Assembly: GCF_900099935.1 (NCBI RefSeq)
Contig: NZ_FNEK01000016.1
Span: 1 to 64,000, forward strand
Origin: Aliiruegeria lutimaris
GTDB taxonomy: Bacteria; Pseudomonadota; Alphaproteobacteria; Rhodobacterales; Rhodobacteraceae
Length of the DNA stretch: 64,000 bases
Reading direction: 5' to 3'
The notes beneath the pieces were generated by a model. The model was not told the origin of the DNA. It ran no database searches and worked only from the letters and a program-made list of their open reading frames with translations. This document shows, one piece after another, positions 9,593-18,990 of the stretch. The stretch's first letter is position 1. Each line of letters opens with the position of its first letter. The position numbers and the translations under genes were made by a program.

Positions 9593-9613
9593 GGGCCCCT
9601 TGGGGCCCTTTTT
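9593..9613 (+). terminator. rho-independent terminator of the suc-lpd operon
   Basis: GGGCCCC (9593-9599), a two-base loop, GGGGCCC (9602-9608) and T5 (9609-9613) make a compact intrinsic terminator 84 bp after lpd. The minus strand shows only a weak A-run on the other side, so it acts mainly on the plus strand. It overlaps the last codons of the convergent lipoprotein gene. Confidence 0.85.
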
Positions 9614-9693
9614 CAAATGATGGGGACGAGGGGAACGCCGCCGCAGCCTGCCAGGAGGACAAGCATGGCGGTCAGCGTGGAGATGCGGATCAT
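9613..9693 (-). CDS. 26-residue lipoprotein, coupled to KAS III-like gene
   Basis: The complete frame MIRISTLTAMLVLLAGCGGV plus PLVPII has a positively charged start, hydrophobic core and a perfect lipobox LLAGC, with Cys17 as the lipidation site. The mature peptide would be only about 10 residues. Its ATG overlaps the TGA of the upstream KAS III-like gene as ATGA, which implies translational coupling. It resembles entericidin-like or unannotated mini-lipoproteins by architecture only. The function is unknown. Confidence 0.6.
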   Translation of the reverse strand: MIRISTLTAMLVLLAGCGGVPLVPII

Positions 9694-10817
9694 GCGGATT
9701 TCCTTTCGACGATGACTGAGCCTACCGAATAGCCGGCGCCAAACGAACAGATCAGGCCGATATCGCCAGTCTGCATGTCCTCGGAAAACTTGGAAAAGGC
9801 GATGATGGAACCGGCGGAGGAGGTGTTGGCGTAGTCCTGCAGGATATTGGGCTGTTCTTCGGGCGTGGGCACGCGGCCCAGCACCTTCTTGCCGATGAAA
9901 TCGTTCATCGTCTTGTTGGCCTGGTGCAGCCATATCCGCTTCAGGTCTTCCTTGGCGATACCCTCGTCGGCCATGTGCGCGGCGATATGGGCGCTGACCA
10001 TCGGCAGCACCTGTTTGAAGACCTTGCGGCCCTCCTGCATGAAGAGCATGTCGCGGCGGTCTTGCATGTGGCCCTTGCGGGTACGACGCAGGAAGCCGTT
10101 ATTGTTGCGGATATTGTTGGAAAATTCCGTCGCCAACCGCGTGGAGCGGATGGTGAAATGCGGCCCCTTCGCGTCTTCTTCGCGCTCCAGCAGCACGGCG
10201 GTGCAGACATCGCCGAAGATGAAATGGCAGTCCCGATCGCGCCATTCGAGGTGGGCCGAGCAGATTTCCGGGTTGACCACCAGCGCCTTGCGGATGGAGC
10301 CGGCGCGGATCATGTCGGCCGCGGCCTGGATGCCGAAGGTGGCGGAAGAACAGGCGACATTCATGTCGAAGCCGAAACCGCCGCAGCCGAGCAGTTTCTG
10401 GATCTCGACCGCGATGGCGGGATAGGCGCGCTCGTGGTTGGAGGCGGCGCAGAGCACGGCATCGACCTCGGCGGCGTCCACGCCCGCCTGTTCGAGCGCC
10501 TTGGTGCAGGCATCGACGGCCATTTCTGCCATCACGCCGGGTTCCTCGTCGGAGCGCTCCCGCAGGATCGGCGCCATAACCCCGGGGTCGAGCACGCCGG
10601 ATTTGTTCAGCACGTAGCGGTTCTCGATACCGGAGGCGGCGATGATGAACTCGGTGGAGGAATGCTGTATCGGTTCCACCTCGCCGGCAGCGATGGCATC
10701 GGCATTCGCTGTGTTCACGCGGTCGGCATAGGCGTTGAAGGCCGCGACCAACTCATCATTGGTAATGATCTCAGAGGGCGTGAAGACCCCCGTTCCGGTG
10801 ATCGCTGGCTGATACAT
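9690..10817 (-). CDS. beta-ketoacyl-ACP synthase III family protein
   Basis: The 375-residue thiolase-fold enzyme carries the KAS III catalytic triad: C156 in NVACSSATFG, H298 in LHQANKTMND and N331 in YANTSSAGS. KAS III enzymes condense acyl-CoA primers with malonyl-ACP. The protein is some 50 residues longer than FabH, with an insertion near residues 25-60, like the longer FabH-like paralogues involved in special acyl chains. It is not beside fab or plsX genes, so housekeeping FabH is less likely. AAGGAG precedes the ATG at 10817. Confidence 0.85.
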   Translation of the reverse strand: MYQPAITGTGVFTPSEIITNDELVAAFNAYADRVNTANADAIAAGEVEPIQHSSTEFIIAASGIENRYVLNKSGVLDPGVMAPILRERSDEEPGVMAEMAVDACTKALEQAGVDAAEVDAVLCAASNHERAYPAIAVEIQKLLGCGGFGFDMNVACSSATFGIQAAADMIRAGSIRKALVVNPEICSAHLEWRDRDCHFIFGDVCTAVLLEREEDAKGPHFTIRSTRLATEFSNNIRNNNGFLRRTRKGHMQDRRDMLFMQEGRKVFKQVLPMVSAHIAAHMADEGIAKEDLKRIWLHQANKTMNDFIGKKVLGRVPTPEEQPNILQDYANTSSAGSIIAFSKFSEDMQTGDIGLICSFGAGYSVGSVIVERKSA

Positions 10818-11057
10818 CGCGGGACTCCTTGTCGATCCCCGTCAAAGATCGCTTGTTTACGGGAAGGTCAAGAGGTGCCGGTATCCACAGGTGTCGGACC
10901 CGAGCCTGAGCGGCAAGAAAATGCCGGGCAAGGCCCTCGCGGCTCCTGTCAAAGTGATAGCCTGCGTTGCAGGGGAGAAATCCCGCGGGGCGGGTGCGAT
11001 TGGGCGCGGGCAGGACGCGCCACGGCACACCGGGACTTGCCAGAGCCAACCAATCCC

Positions 11058-11723
11058 TCAGTTCAGATGCAGAAGGCGTTCTTCGAGGCTGTCTTCCAAC
11101 AGCTCCGGCGGGAGCATTTCGCCCAGCCAGTCCAAAAGGGGCAGCAGGCCGGTTGGGTTTCGGTCGAAATCGGCGTGGTCGATGAGAAAACTGCGTTCCG
11201 GATTGGCCGCATGCGCCTTGTGGAAACGCTCGATCGTCATTTCGAGAACATCCGTGACCACGTCCTGGTCCCGGTCCTGCCACCATCCCGAGTGAGACGC
11301 CTCCGCCGGATCTCGGGTGAGGAAGATGATGTGCGGGTCTTCGAAATAGCGAAGCATGAAGCCCAGAACGGCGTCGAAATTCCGGTCCGTCAGCGTCTCG
11401 TCGGTGTAGTTGATTTCCTTGAACCCCGTGATCCGGGTCCCCTCCGGCGGGTTCAGCACGTCGCGCACGAAGCTTCGTGCGAGGGAATGGGCGAAGGCTT
11501 CGGGGTTGGCCTCATTGATGCCGTACCAGGGGTTTCCGGTGAACCGCGCGCGGTTTCCCGAGCGTTCCCGGTGCCGGTCCGCGAGGGCTTCGGCAGCCTC
11601 GGCAAGGCTGCACAGGAGCGCGCCGTTCTGCCCCCGGATACAGGCTCCTTCGATGGCATTGAGCGTTTTGAGCAAAGCCGTGGAACCGGTGCGTCCGAAA
11701 GTGACGATGAAAATATGCTTCAT
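11058..11723 (-). CDS. sulfotransferase family protein
   Basis: The 221-residue protein begins MKHIFIVTFGRTGSTALLKT, whose GRTGST loop is the 5'-phosphosulfate-binding P-loop of PAPS-dependent sulfotransferases. A 3'-phosphate-binding segment fits IIFLTRDPAEASHSGWWQ near residues 133-150. It is compact for the family, and the acceptor is unknown. It stands alone between KAS III and the GlsB-like gene on opposite strands. No signal peptide is seen, so it should be cytoplasmic. Confidence 0.8.
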   Translation of the reverse strand: MKHIFIVTFGRTGSTALLKTLNAIEGACIRGQNGALLCSLAEAAEALADRHRERSGNRARFTGNPWYGINEANPEAFAHSLARSFVRDVLNPPEGTRITGFKEINYTDETLTDRNFDAVLGFMLRYFEDPHIIFLTRDPAEASHSGWWQDRDQDVVTDVLEMTIERFHKAHAANPERSFLIDHADFDRNPTGLLPLLDWLGEMLPPELLEDSLEERLLHLN

Positions 11724-11891
11724 GAAAACAGATCCTTAAATCTTCGGTCTCGCCGTAACATGCACGGGAGCGGGCGGAAAGAGACAGGGGCGCCAGTTTG
11801 TGCGTTTTTGAGTGCCATGATGTGACCGAGCTTTTGGCTTGGTGTGCAACGCTGCAGTGCCTAGGGTTCTTCCATCGGAGTCTTGGGGAGC

Positions 11892-12182
11892 ATGAACGGC
11901 ATGGATGGAGTTTCGCAGGCAGAGACGATGGTTTTCTCGGGGTGGTTGATCGCGATCGTGATCGGGGCCATCGCGGGCTGGTTGGCTGGCAAGCTGGTGG
12001 CGGGCGGCGGTTTCGGTTTCCTGGCCAACACGGTTCTGGGGATCGGCGGCGCGATCCTCGCCAATTTCGCGTTGCCGATGATCGGCGTGCGTTTCGGGAG
12101 CGGCTTTTTCGGCTCCATCGTCGCGGCCTCAATCGGGGCGGCCGCGGTGTTGCTTCTGATCCGGATCATCAAGCGGATCTGA
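11892..12182 (+). CDS. GlsB/YeaQ/YmgE family membrane protein
   Basis: The protein of about 96 residues has three hydrophobic Gly/Ala-rich segments (WLIAIVIGAIAGWLAGKLV, GFLANTVLGIGGAILANFAL, IVAASIGAAAVLLLIRII). This is typical of the transglycosylase-associated stress-protein family of the inner membrane. The start is uncertain: GGGGAG at 11885-11890 is too close to the ATG at 11892 and better spaced for the ATG at 11901, while a TTG at 11883 also keeps the frame. Confidence 0.85.
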   Translation: MNGMDGVSQAETMVFSGWLIAIVIGAIAGWLAGKLVAGGGFGFLANTVLGIGGAILANFALPMIGVRFGSGFFGSIVAASIGAAAVLLLIRIIKRI

Positions 12183-12196
12183 GGGCCGTCGCCAGT

Positions 12197-12847
12197 TCAG
12201 GCGTGCGAAAACTGCCCGAGGAAATCCGCCAGATCGTCCGTGTGGTGATCAATATGGGGCGCAGGCGCCGGGGCCGGTGCGACATGGACCGTCCGCATAC
12301 CCATTTCGAACGGCGCGGCCAGGTTGCGCGGGTCGTCTTCGAACATGGCGGCTCGGGCCGGGTCCAGACCGTCGGCGGTAAAGACAGCCTCGAAGGCAAC
12401 ACGTTCCGGTTTCGGGTGAAAGCCGGCATGTTCCACACCGTAAATCGCGTCGAAAAGCCCCCCCAGACCACGAGCCGCGACCACCCGTTCGGCATAGGGG
12501 CGCGAGCCATTGGTATAGACGATGCGCCGGCCGGGCAGGGCGCGGATGCCGCTGGCAAGGGCCGGGTCCGGTACCAGGTGGCTCAGGTCGATCTCGTGCA
12601 CTTCGTGCAGGTAGGGCGCCGGATCCACCCCATGTTCGCGCATGAGCCCGGCCAGCGTCGTGCCGTATTGGGCCCAGTAATACTTACGCAGCCGGTCGGC
12701 CTCGTCCCGGTCAACCGAAAGCGTGCGCATCACCCAGTCGGTCATGCGAACCTCGATCTGGTCGAAGAGGCGCGCATGCGGCGGATAGAGCGTGTTGTCC
12801 AGGTCGAAGACCCAAGTCGTTACGTGAGAAAAGCGATCGGTCACCAT
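12197..12847 (-). CDS. HAD-superfamily pyrimidine 5'-nucleotidase-like hydrolase
   Basis: The 216-residue protein shows HAD motif I as WVFDLDNTLYPP near the N-terminus, motif II as IVYTNGSRPYAERV, the motif III lysine in HPKPERVAF and motif IV as MFEDDPRNL. DLDNTLYP is typical of the SDT1-type pyrimidine nucleotidase subgroup. The open frame starts at 12883, but the ATG at 12847 (MVTDRFSHVTTWVFDLDNT) gives the usual short N-terminus. It is divergent from the GntR gene. The substrate is inferred from family only. Confidence 0.85.
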   Translation of the reverse strand: MVTDRFSHVTTWVFDLDNTLYPPHARLFDQIEVRMTDWVMRTLSVDRDEADRLRKYYWAQYGTTLAGLMREHGVDPAPYLHEVHEIDLSHLVPDPALASGIRALPGRRIVYTNGSRPYAERVVAARGLGGLFDAIYGVEHAGFHPKPERVAFEAVFTADGLDPARAAMFEDDPRNLAAPFEMGMRTVHVAPAPAPAPHIDHHTDDLADFLGQFSHA

Positions 12848-12980
12848 GGGGCGAAACCTATGTACGGGCGAAGACGGGCGCAAGCGGAGCCGTTGCCACA
12901 GTGTCGCGGCGCTTGCCTTCGGCTTCTTGAATATACATGCGATTGCTGTAGCTTATACGCCTCGCAGTAGAGGAAACGGG

Positions 12981-13631
12981 ATGTCGAACGAAAAACCGGC
13001 CCAGAAGGATGCCTATGACCTTATCCTGGAGGCGATTGACGTCGGCGTCTACAAGCCCGGCGACCGGCTGGTCGAGTCCGAGCTGGCCGAGCGGTTCGGC
13101 GTCTCCCGCACGCCGATCCGGGAGGCCTTGCAGCGTCTGGAGACGCAATCGCTTCTGGCGCGCGATGGGCGCAGCCTGATCGTGGCATCGCTCGATCACA
13201 ACCAGCTGGCTGAGCTCTACGTGGTGCGGTCCGAACTGGAGGGGCTCGCCGCCCGCCTGGCCGCGCGTCATGCAGCGGTCGAGGAAGTGCGCGTGATGGA
13301 GCAGATGATCGCGGCGGACCGCAAGCTGATCAGCAATCCCTCGGCGCTTGCCCGCGCCAACCGCCGCTTCCACCGGCAGATCCATCTTGCGTCCCATAAT
13401 CGCTACCTCGTTCAGCAGCTCGACCTCGTCTATCGATCGATGGCGCTTATGGCGACGACCTCGCTGGCTGCCGAGGGTCGGGGAGAGACGGCGATGGTGG
13501 AACATGAAGCGATCGTTTCCGCGATCAAGGCGCGGGAAGAGCAGGCCGCCTATGACGCGCTGAAGGCTCATATCTCCAATGCCTTCATCGAACGGCTGAC
13601 GCAGGACAGCGAGGCGTCCAAGGCGCTCTGA
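12981..13631 (+). CDS. GntR family transcriptional regulator (FCD domain)
   Basis: The 216-residue regulator has an N-terminal winged helix with the GntR signature AERFGVSRTPIREALQRLET (about residues 40-59). The all-helical FCD effector domain keeps likely metal/ligand histidines in NRRFHRQIHLASHNRYL, VEHEAIVSA and LKAHISNAF. FCD regulators usually sense organic acids or sugar acids. AGGAAA precedes the ATG at 12981; the frame is open further upstream but without similarity. No operon partner lies beside it, so its target is unknown. Confidence 0.92.
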   Translation: MSNEKPAQKDAYDLILEAIDVGVYKPGDRLVESELAERFGVSRTPIREALQRLETQSLLARDGRSLIVASLDHNQLAELYVVRSELEGLAARLAARHAAVEEVRVMEQMIAADRKLISNPSALARANRRFHRQIHLASHNRYLVQQLDLVYRSMALMATTSLAAEGRGETAMVEHEAIVSAIKAREEQAAYDALKAHISNAFIERLTQDSEASKAL

Positions 13632-13651
13632 CAGCCTGAGAACAATCCGGG

Positions 13652-15622
13652 TCAGATCATCGGATCGGGCGAGACCGGTTCGGGTTCGGCGGCCTCGTCA
13701 TGCAGGCCGTGCCGGGTCTTGTCCCAGTAGAACGGTTTGGTCAGGATCTCGAAAAACGCCTTGTAGGAGGCGATGGCCGCCAGCGGAAAATAGGCATGCA
13801 TGGTCGGCACCCAGACCATGAGAAACCGCCGCCCGCGCTGTTGCACGGCGAAAAGCCCGAGGGTGATGGTGATGGCTTCGGAAAAGACGAAGAGCGCGAT
13901 CATCGACAGGTACAGGCCGGGCGGGATAATGCCCTTCAACGGGTGCGGCAGATCGAAGGCCAGCAGCCAGAAGGATCACAGAACCGGCGCCAGCAGGAAT
14001 TGCGACAGCGTTCCGAGGAACAGCACCTGGAAGCCCGCGAACTGCCATGCGCCCAGCTCGCGCCAGAGCTTGGCCGGGTTGCGCATGTGAACCGCCCAGG
14101 TCATGGCATAGCCCTTGAGCCAGCGCGAGCGCTGCTTGATCCATGGCAGGACCCGGCAATTCGCCTCCTCGCGGGTGGTCGTGTCCACCATTTCCGTCCG
14201 GTAACCCATGCGCACCAGCCGCATGCCGAGATCGGCATCTTCGGTCACGTTATGCGCGTCCCAGCCGCCCAGCTTTTCGAGCGCGGCGCGGCGGAAATAG
14301 AGCGTCGTGCCGCCAAGCGGCAGCGCCAGCTTCATCCGTTGCAGGCCGGGCAGCACGACGCCGAACCAGCTCGCATATTCGATGGTGAAACAGCGGCTGA
14401 GCCAATTCGTGCGGGCGTTGTAGTAATCCAGCCGTCCCTGAAGGCAGGCCACATCCGGCCCGCGGTCGTGGAAATGGCGCACCACCTTGTGCAGCTGGTC
14501 GGCATCGGGCGCGTCTTCTGCATCCCAGACGCCGATGATCTGGCCCTTGCAGAAATCGAGTGCATAGTTCAGCGCGCGCGGCTTGGTCTGAACGCCGCCA
14601 GCCGGCACCACGATCACCCGCATCCACCGCGGCAGTTCCGTGCGCTCCAGAACCTCCTGCGTCTGCGCATCCGTCTGCTCGACCACCAGCAGGATATCCA
14701 TCAGCTCCTTGGGATAGGCCAGCCGCTCCAGCCGCTTCACCAGCTTTCCGGCGATATTCTCCTCCTTGTAGAGCGGCACCATGACCGAAACGGTCGGCAG
14801 GCGAGCGATGGTCGGCCCCTTGCGGCGCATCGTGTGAAAGAGGTTCGGCCGATTGCCGGCGCGCCGGCGCACAGCGAAAAACAGCGCCGCCGTCTTGAGT
14901 GCGAGGGTGACGGCCAACGTGCCGATCGCCCATGCGGCAAGCAGCGAGAAGGTGGCGATCGGCCAGAGTACCCCGACAAGCGTCACCAGCACCAGCGCCA
15001 GCGTGATGATCCGGGCCGCCTTGCGTCCGTCCCAAGCGCGACAGGACAGGTTCAAGGCAACACGTTGTTCGGCCCGTTCGGCCAGCAGAGGGTTGCGGAC
15101 GAGCGTAATGGCCCGGTGCAGTTCCGGATCGGTTGTCAGCGCCATCCGGACTGTTCCGAAGATCGCCTCGAGCTCGTCGCGGAAAATTGCGAAACGTTCG
15201 GGGCGCGTGGTCGCAACGATCACACCGGATTCATCGCGGCGCCACGGTACCAACCCGTCGGTCAGGCAGCGCGTTGCGCCATAGGCGTCGATCAACTCGG
15301 GGTCGGGCGGGCGGGAGTCCAGTTCGACCACATCGGCCTGCCATTGCTCCGACAGCACCGCCAGCAGCGCGGATTGCGTGACCATGCCGTTGGACAGCAG
15401 GATGTCGCCCAGCCGGGCATCCTGCCGTGCCTGCATCGCCAGCGCCTTGACCAGGTCGCCCGGCTTGACCGCGCCACGATGGATCAGGCGCTGTCCAACC
15501 AGGTTCTTGGCCGGTGCGCCGCCGTCGATGACGCGCGGTTCGTTGCGGATAGTTCGAAAACGCGGCGGATCCGACGGCTTGACCAGGTTGGTCAGTTGCG
15601 AAAGGCGTGTGGGCGCGGTCAT
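13652..15622 (-). pseudogene. family 2 glycosyltransferase with GspE-N domain, split by in-frame TGA
   Basis: The 657-codon frame is interrupted once by TGA at 13976-13978, in LLAPVL-stop-SFWLLAF, where TGG (Trp) would restore it. The first 548 residues carry an MshEN/GspE-N-like domain (about 40-165), two membrane segments and the full catalytic set WDAEDAPD, TEDADLGMRL and KQRSRWLKG. The last 108 codons encode transmembrane helices. Such processive-type GT2 proteins make extracellular polysaccharide. The shortened product may be unstable or altered; a sequencing error is the alternative. Confidence 0.8.
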
Positions 15623-15713
15623 TTGCGAGTCGGAATCCCTGCGTTTGGGACGACTCTGTGAACAGCGTGGTTAAGGAGCGGTTAACCTATGGGGGCGTGC
15701 CGCGCGGAGAAGG

Positions 15714-16871
15714 TCAGGCTGTGACCTTACGCGCGTCCATTGCGGCGGCAAAACGCTCGAACAGGTAGAAGCTGTCCTGCGGGCCGGGGCTCGCTTCCGG
15801 GTGGTACTGGACCGAGAAGACCGGGCGTTCGGACATCCTGATGCCGCAGTTCGAGCCATCGAACAGCGAGACATGCGTCTCGACCACGCCTTGCGGCAGG
15901 GTCTGGCTGTCCACGGTAAAGCCGTGATTCATCGATGTGATCTCGACCTTGCCTGTCTCCAGATCCTTGACCGGGTGGTTCGCCCCGTGATGGCCGTGGT
16001 TCATCTTGATCGTCCGGGCACCAAGGGCGAGGGCGAGCATCTGGTGGCCGAGGCAGATTCCGAAGACCGGCAGGTTCGTCTTCTCCAGAATGTCCTTGAT
16101 CATCGGCACGGCATATTCTCCCGTCGCCGCCGGATCGCCCGGGCCGTTGGAGAGGAACACGCCATCGGGCTCATGCGCCAGAACTTCTGCGGAGGTAGCG
16201 GTGGCGGGCAGCACGGTCACGTCGCAACCCACCGAGGCCAGGCAACGCAGGATATTGCGCTTGGCGCCGAAATCGAGCGCGACAACCTTGAATTTCGGCT
16301 CGGTCTGCGGCGCGTAGCCTTCCGGCCAGGCCCACCGCATCTCGTCCCAGCGATAGCTCTGCGCGCAGGTCACGTCCTTTGCGAGGTCGAGCCCGACAAG
16401 GCCGGGGAAGCCACGGGCGGCCTTGACCAGCGCGGCAATGTCGAAATTGCCCTCCGGGTCGTGCGCCAGTGCCACATGGGGCGAACCTTGCTGCCGGATG
16501 GCGCGGGTCAGCCGCCGAGTGTCCACGCCGCCGATTCCGATCCGGCCGCGCCGTTCGAGCCAGGGCTTGAGGTTCTCCGCCGCGCGCCAGTTGGAGGGTT
16601 CGGTCGGGTCCCACTTGACGACCATCCCGGCGGCGACCGGGTCGCCCGTCTCGTCATCGTCGGGGTTCACGCCAACGTTGCCCACGTGGGGGAAGGTGAA
16701 GGTCACGATCTGACCGGCATAGGAGGGATCGGTCATGATCTCCTGGTAGCCGGTCATCGACGTGTTGAAGCACAGCTCGGCCACGGTCTGACCGGTTGCT
16801 CCGAAGCCCTGTCCGTAAAACAGCGTTCCATCGGCGAGGGCAAGGCAAGCGGTGGGCTTGGACTGGGGCAT
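15714..16871 (-). CDS. carA: carbamoyl-phosphate synthase small subunit
   Basis: The 385-residue glutaminase subunit supplies ammonia to CarB for carbamoyl phosphate, which feeds arginine and pyrimidine synthesis. The N-terminal CPSase domain (CLALADGTLFYGQGFGA, SMTGYQEIMTDPSYAGQIV) and the C-terminal class I amidotransferase are complete. The latter has the nucleophilic Cys in VFGICLGHQMLALALG and the HPE pair in VQYHPEASPG. It starts at ATG 16871 with CAGGAG in front. carB is not adjacent. Confidence 0.97.
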   Translation of the reverse strand: MPQSKPTACLALADGTLFYGQGFGATGQTVAELCFNTSMTGYQEIMTDPSYAGQIVTFTFPHVGNVGVNPDDDETGDPVAAGMVVKWDPTEPSNWRAAENLKPWLERRGRIGIGGVDTRRLTRAIRQQGSPHVALAHDPEGNFDIAALVKAARGFPGLVGLDLAKDVTCAQSYRWDEMRWAWPEGYAPQTEPKFKVVALDFGAKRNILRCLASVGCDVTVLPATATSAEVLAHEPDGVFLSNGPGDPAATGEYAVPMIKDILEKTNLPVFGICLGHQMLALALGARTIKMNHGHHGANHPVKDLETGKVEITSMNHGFTVDSQTLPQGVVETHVSLFDGSNCGIRMSERPVFSVQYHPEASPGPQDSFYLFERFAAAMDARKVTA

Positions 16872-17062
16872 CTGGCAACTCCTGCGGGCAAATCGGCGGC
16901 AAACTATGTGGCGGGCGGCGGGGCGTCAAGGCAGAGCGAGCAGGCGTTTCGGCAGCGGTTGCCGGTGGGGGCGTATTTCGGCGAATCCGCTCGCGGCTTG
17001 CCAGATGCCGCCGAAACTACTATCACCCCCGCCCGTGGTTGGGGAACCCAAGGATATCCGAA

Positions 17063-17524
17063 ATGATGCAGCTCAGAGACCGTGTAAGTGCTGGCCTAAA
17101 GGACGCGATGCGCAACAAGCAGGCCGACAGGCTGTCGACCCTGCGCCTGATTACGGCCGCGATCAAGGACCGCGACATTGCCACCCGCGCCGAAGGCGCA
17201 ACGGAAGGCGCAACGGATGCCGATGTGCTCCAGATCCTCGGCAAGATGGTCAAGCAGCGCCAGGAAAGCGCGCGGGCCTATGAAGAGGGCGGGCGGCTGG
17301 AACTGGCCGAGAAGGAACGCAATGAAATCCTCGTTCTGGAGGAATTCCTGCCGCGCCAGCTCGACGAGGAAGAGGTCGAGAAGGCCATTGCCGAGGCCAT
17401 TGCCGCCACCGGCGCGGAGAGCATCCGCGACATGGGCAAGGTCATGGGCGCACTCAAGGCGAAATATACCGGCCAGATGGATTTCGGCTCTGTTGGACCG
17501 CAGGTGAAATCTCAGCTCGGCTGA
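17063..17524 (+). CDS. GatB/YqeY domain-containing protein
   Basis: The 153-residue protein matches the YqeY family throughout: MQLRDRVSAGLKDAMRNKQ, then KMVKQRQESARAYEEGGR, EEFLPRQLDEEEV and the C-terminal MGALKAKYTGQMDFG. It corresponds to the tRNA-binding tail domain of GatB as a free protein. A role in tRNA-dependent amidation or tRNA metabolism is assumed but unproven for the family. AAGGA precedes two consecutive ATGs at 17063 and 17066. It diverges from carA. Confidence 0.93.
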   Translation: MMQLRDRVSAGLKDAMRNKQADRLSTLRLITAAIKDRDIATRAEGATEGATDADVLQILGKMVKQRQESARAYEEGGRLELAEKERNEILVLEEFLPRQLDEEEVEKAIAEAIAATGAESIRDMGKVMGALKAKYTGQMDFGSVGPQVKSQLG

Positions 17525-17541
17525 ACGCGAAAGGGCTCCGC

Positions 17542-18084
17542 ATGGCGGATCTGCTTGTTCGAGACAGCGCGCCGGAGGACTTGCCGGCGATCCAGAAGAT
17601 CTATGCCTACGAGGTTCTGCATGGGCTGGCGACTTTCGAGGAGGTTCCGCCCTCCGCCGACGAACTTGGCCAGCGTCGACAGGCTGTGATCGAGATGGGG
17701 CTGCCCCATCTGGTGGCGGAACGGGACGGTGAAGTGCTCGGCTATGCCTATGCCGGGCTCTATCGTCCGCGTCCGGCCTATCGAAACACGGTCGAGGATT
17801 CAGTCTATGTCTCCGAGACCGCGCGCGGGCAGGGCGTCGGCAGGGCGCTGCTGGCGGAGCTGGTTGCGCACTGCGAGGCCGGATGGCGCCGCCAGATGAT
17901 CGCGGTGATCGGCAACAGCGCCAATCGCGGCTCCATCGAGTTGCACCGGGCGCTCGGTTTCGAGGAAATCGGAACCCTCAAGGCCGTGGGTTTCAAGCAC
18001 GGCCAATGGGTGGACACTGTCTATATGCAACGCGCCCTGGGCGAGGGCAGCCGTACGCTGCAATCGCCTCCCACGCAGGGCTGA
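17542..18084 (+). CDS. GNAT acetyltransferase, phosphinothricin-acetyltransferase-like
   Basis: The 180-residue GNAT enzyme has the acetyl-CoA-binding signature RGQGVGRALLAELV (about residues 95-108) and the Pat-type hallmarks YAGLYRPRPAYRNTVEDSVYV and NSANRGSIELHRALGFEEIG. Enzymes of this group acetylate phosphinothricin, methionine sulfoximine or related amino-acid analogues; the natural substrate here is unknown. It lies 17 bp after the yqeY stop with AAAGGG before the ATG, probably in one transcript. Confidence 0.9.
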   Translation: MADLLVRDSAPEDLPAIQKIYAYEVLHGLATFEEVPPSADELGQRRQAVIEMGLPHLVAERDGEVLGYAYAGLYRPRPAYRNTVEDSVYVSETARGQGVGRALLAELVAHCEAGWRRQMIAVIGNSANRGSIELHRALGFEEIGTLKAVGFKHGQWVDTVYMQRALGEGSRTLQSPPTQG

Positions 18085-18093
18085 CGAGGGCCT

Positions 18094-18981
18094 CTAGTCC
18101 CGCGTGGCGACCGGTGGCAGCGCCTTGAGATAGGCGGCAATCGCTTCAAGGTCGCGCGACGGCAGGTGGGTCAGGTCGATCCGGATGGCCGCCATGCCAG
18201 CGAAACCCGCCCCCTCATGTGGCTGCAAGGTCTCGATGATCTCGCCGCTGCTCCAACCGGCCAGCCCGTCCTCGTGCGGGGTGAGGTTGGGCGCATAGCC
18301 GCTGCCATCGAGCATCTCCGCCCCGCTCAGCCAGAGCCCGAGTTTCTGGCCGCCAAGCGCGTTGCGCGGGGTGTGGCAGGTACCGCAATGGCCCGGCCCC
18401 TCAACGAGATACTGGCCGCGGGCAAGCTCTGCGTTTGGTGTCTCGAAGGACATTACCGGCGCCGGGTGCAGGTTCAGTGTCTGCCATGTCCGCATGGCGC
18501 CGGGTTGGTTGACGGGAAAACTGGCCCGGCTCGCCTTGCTGGGGCTGTCCACGGAAGGCAGCGCCTTCAGATAGGCAAACAGATCGACAATATCCCGGTC
18601 CGTCATCCGCGCATAGGAGGTATAAGGAAAGGCGGGATAATAGGCCCGGCCATCGAGCGAGATGCCGTGCCGCATCGCGCGGTCGAAATCCTGAAGCTTC
18701 CAGGCGCCGATGCCCGCCTGTTCATCCGGCGAGATATTGGGCGCACGGAACAGGCCCTGATCGGCCTGGATCGCATGGCCGCCGCCAAGTTGTGGCGCGC
18801 GGCTCGACAGCCGTCCTGGGCTGGCATGGCAGGAAGCGCATCCGCCCGCCCAGAAGACTAGCTCCCCGTTGGCCCGGGAAACCTCCACACCTGACTCCGT
18901 CATCACCGCTTGCTCCGGCACCTCGCAAGCAGCCGCAGACAGCAGTAGCACAGAACTCAGAACTCGGACTGTCTTGCGCAT
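18094..18981 (-). CDS. periplasmic dihaem cytochrome c
   Basis: The 295-residue protein has a signal peptide ending near SAAACEVPE; that Cys may be a lipidation site. Two class I cytochrome c domains follow, with CXXCH motifs CASCH (about residue 50) and CGTCH (about residue 199). Distal methionine candidates lie in the C-terminal halves. Related proteins are electron-transfer subunits of dehydrogenases or stand-alone periplasmic cytochromes. It converges on the GNAT gene. It ends with TAG. Confidence 0.88.
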   Translation of the reverse strand: MRKTVRVLSSVLLLSAAACEVPEQAVMTESGVEVSRANGELVFWAGGCASCHASPGRLSSRAPQLGGGHAIQADQGLFRAPNISPDEQAGIGAWKLQDFDRAMRHGISLDGRAYYPAFPYTSYARMTDRDIVDLFAYLKALPSVDSPSKASRASFPVNQPGAMRTWQTLNLHPAPVMSFETPNAELARGQYLVEGPGHCGTCHTPRNALGGQKLGLWLSGAEMLDGSGYAPNLTPHEDGLAGWSSGEIIETLQPHEGAGFAGMAAIRIDLTHLPSRDLEAIAAYLKALPPVATRD

Positions 18982-18990
18982 CCGCCGGCC

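Noticed and set aside
13652-15622. TGA in the glycosyltransferase as selenocysteine
   Set aside because: The position fits Trp in a membrane helix, there is no SECIS-like stem directly after the codon that I can see, and the family has no selenoprotein members known to me.
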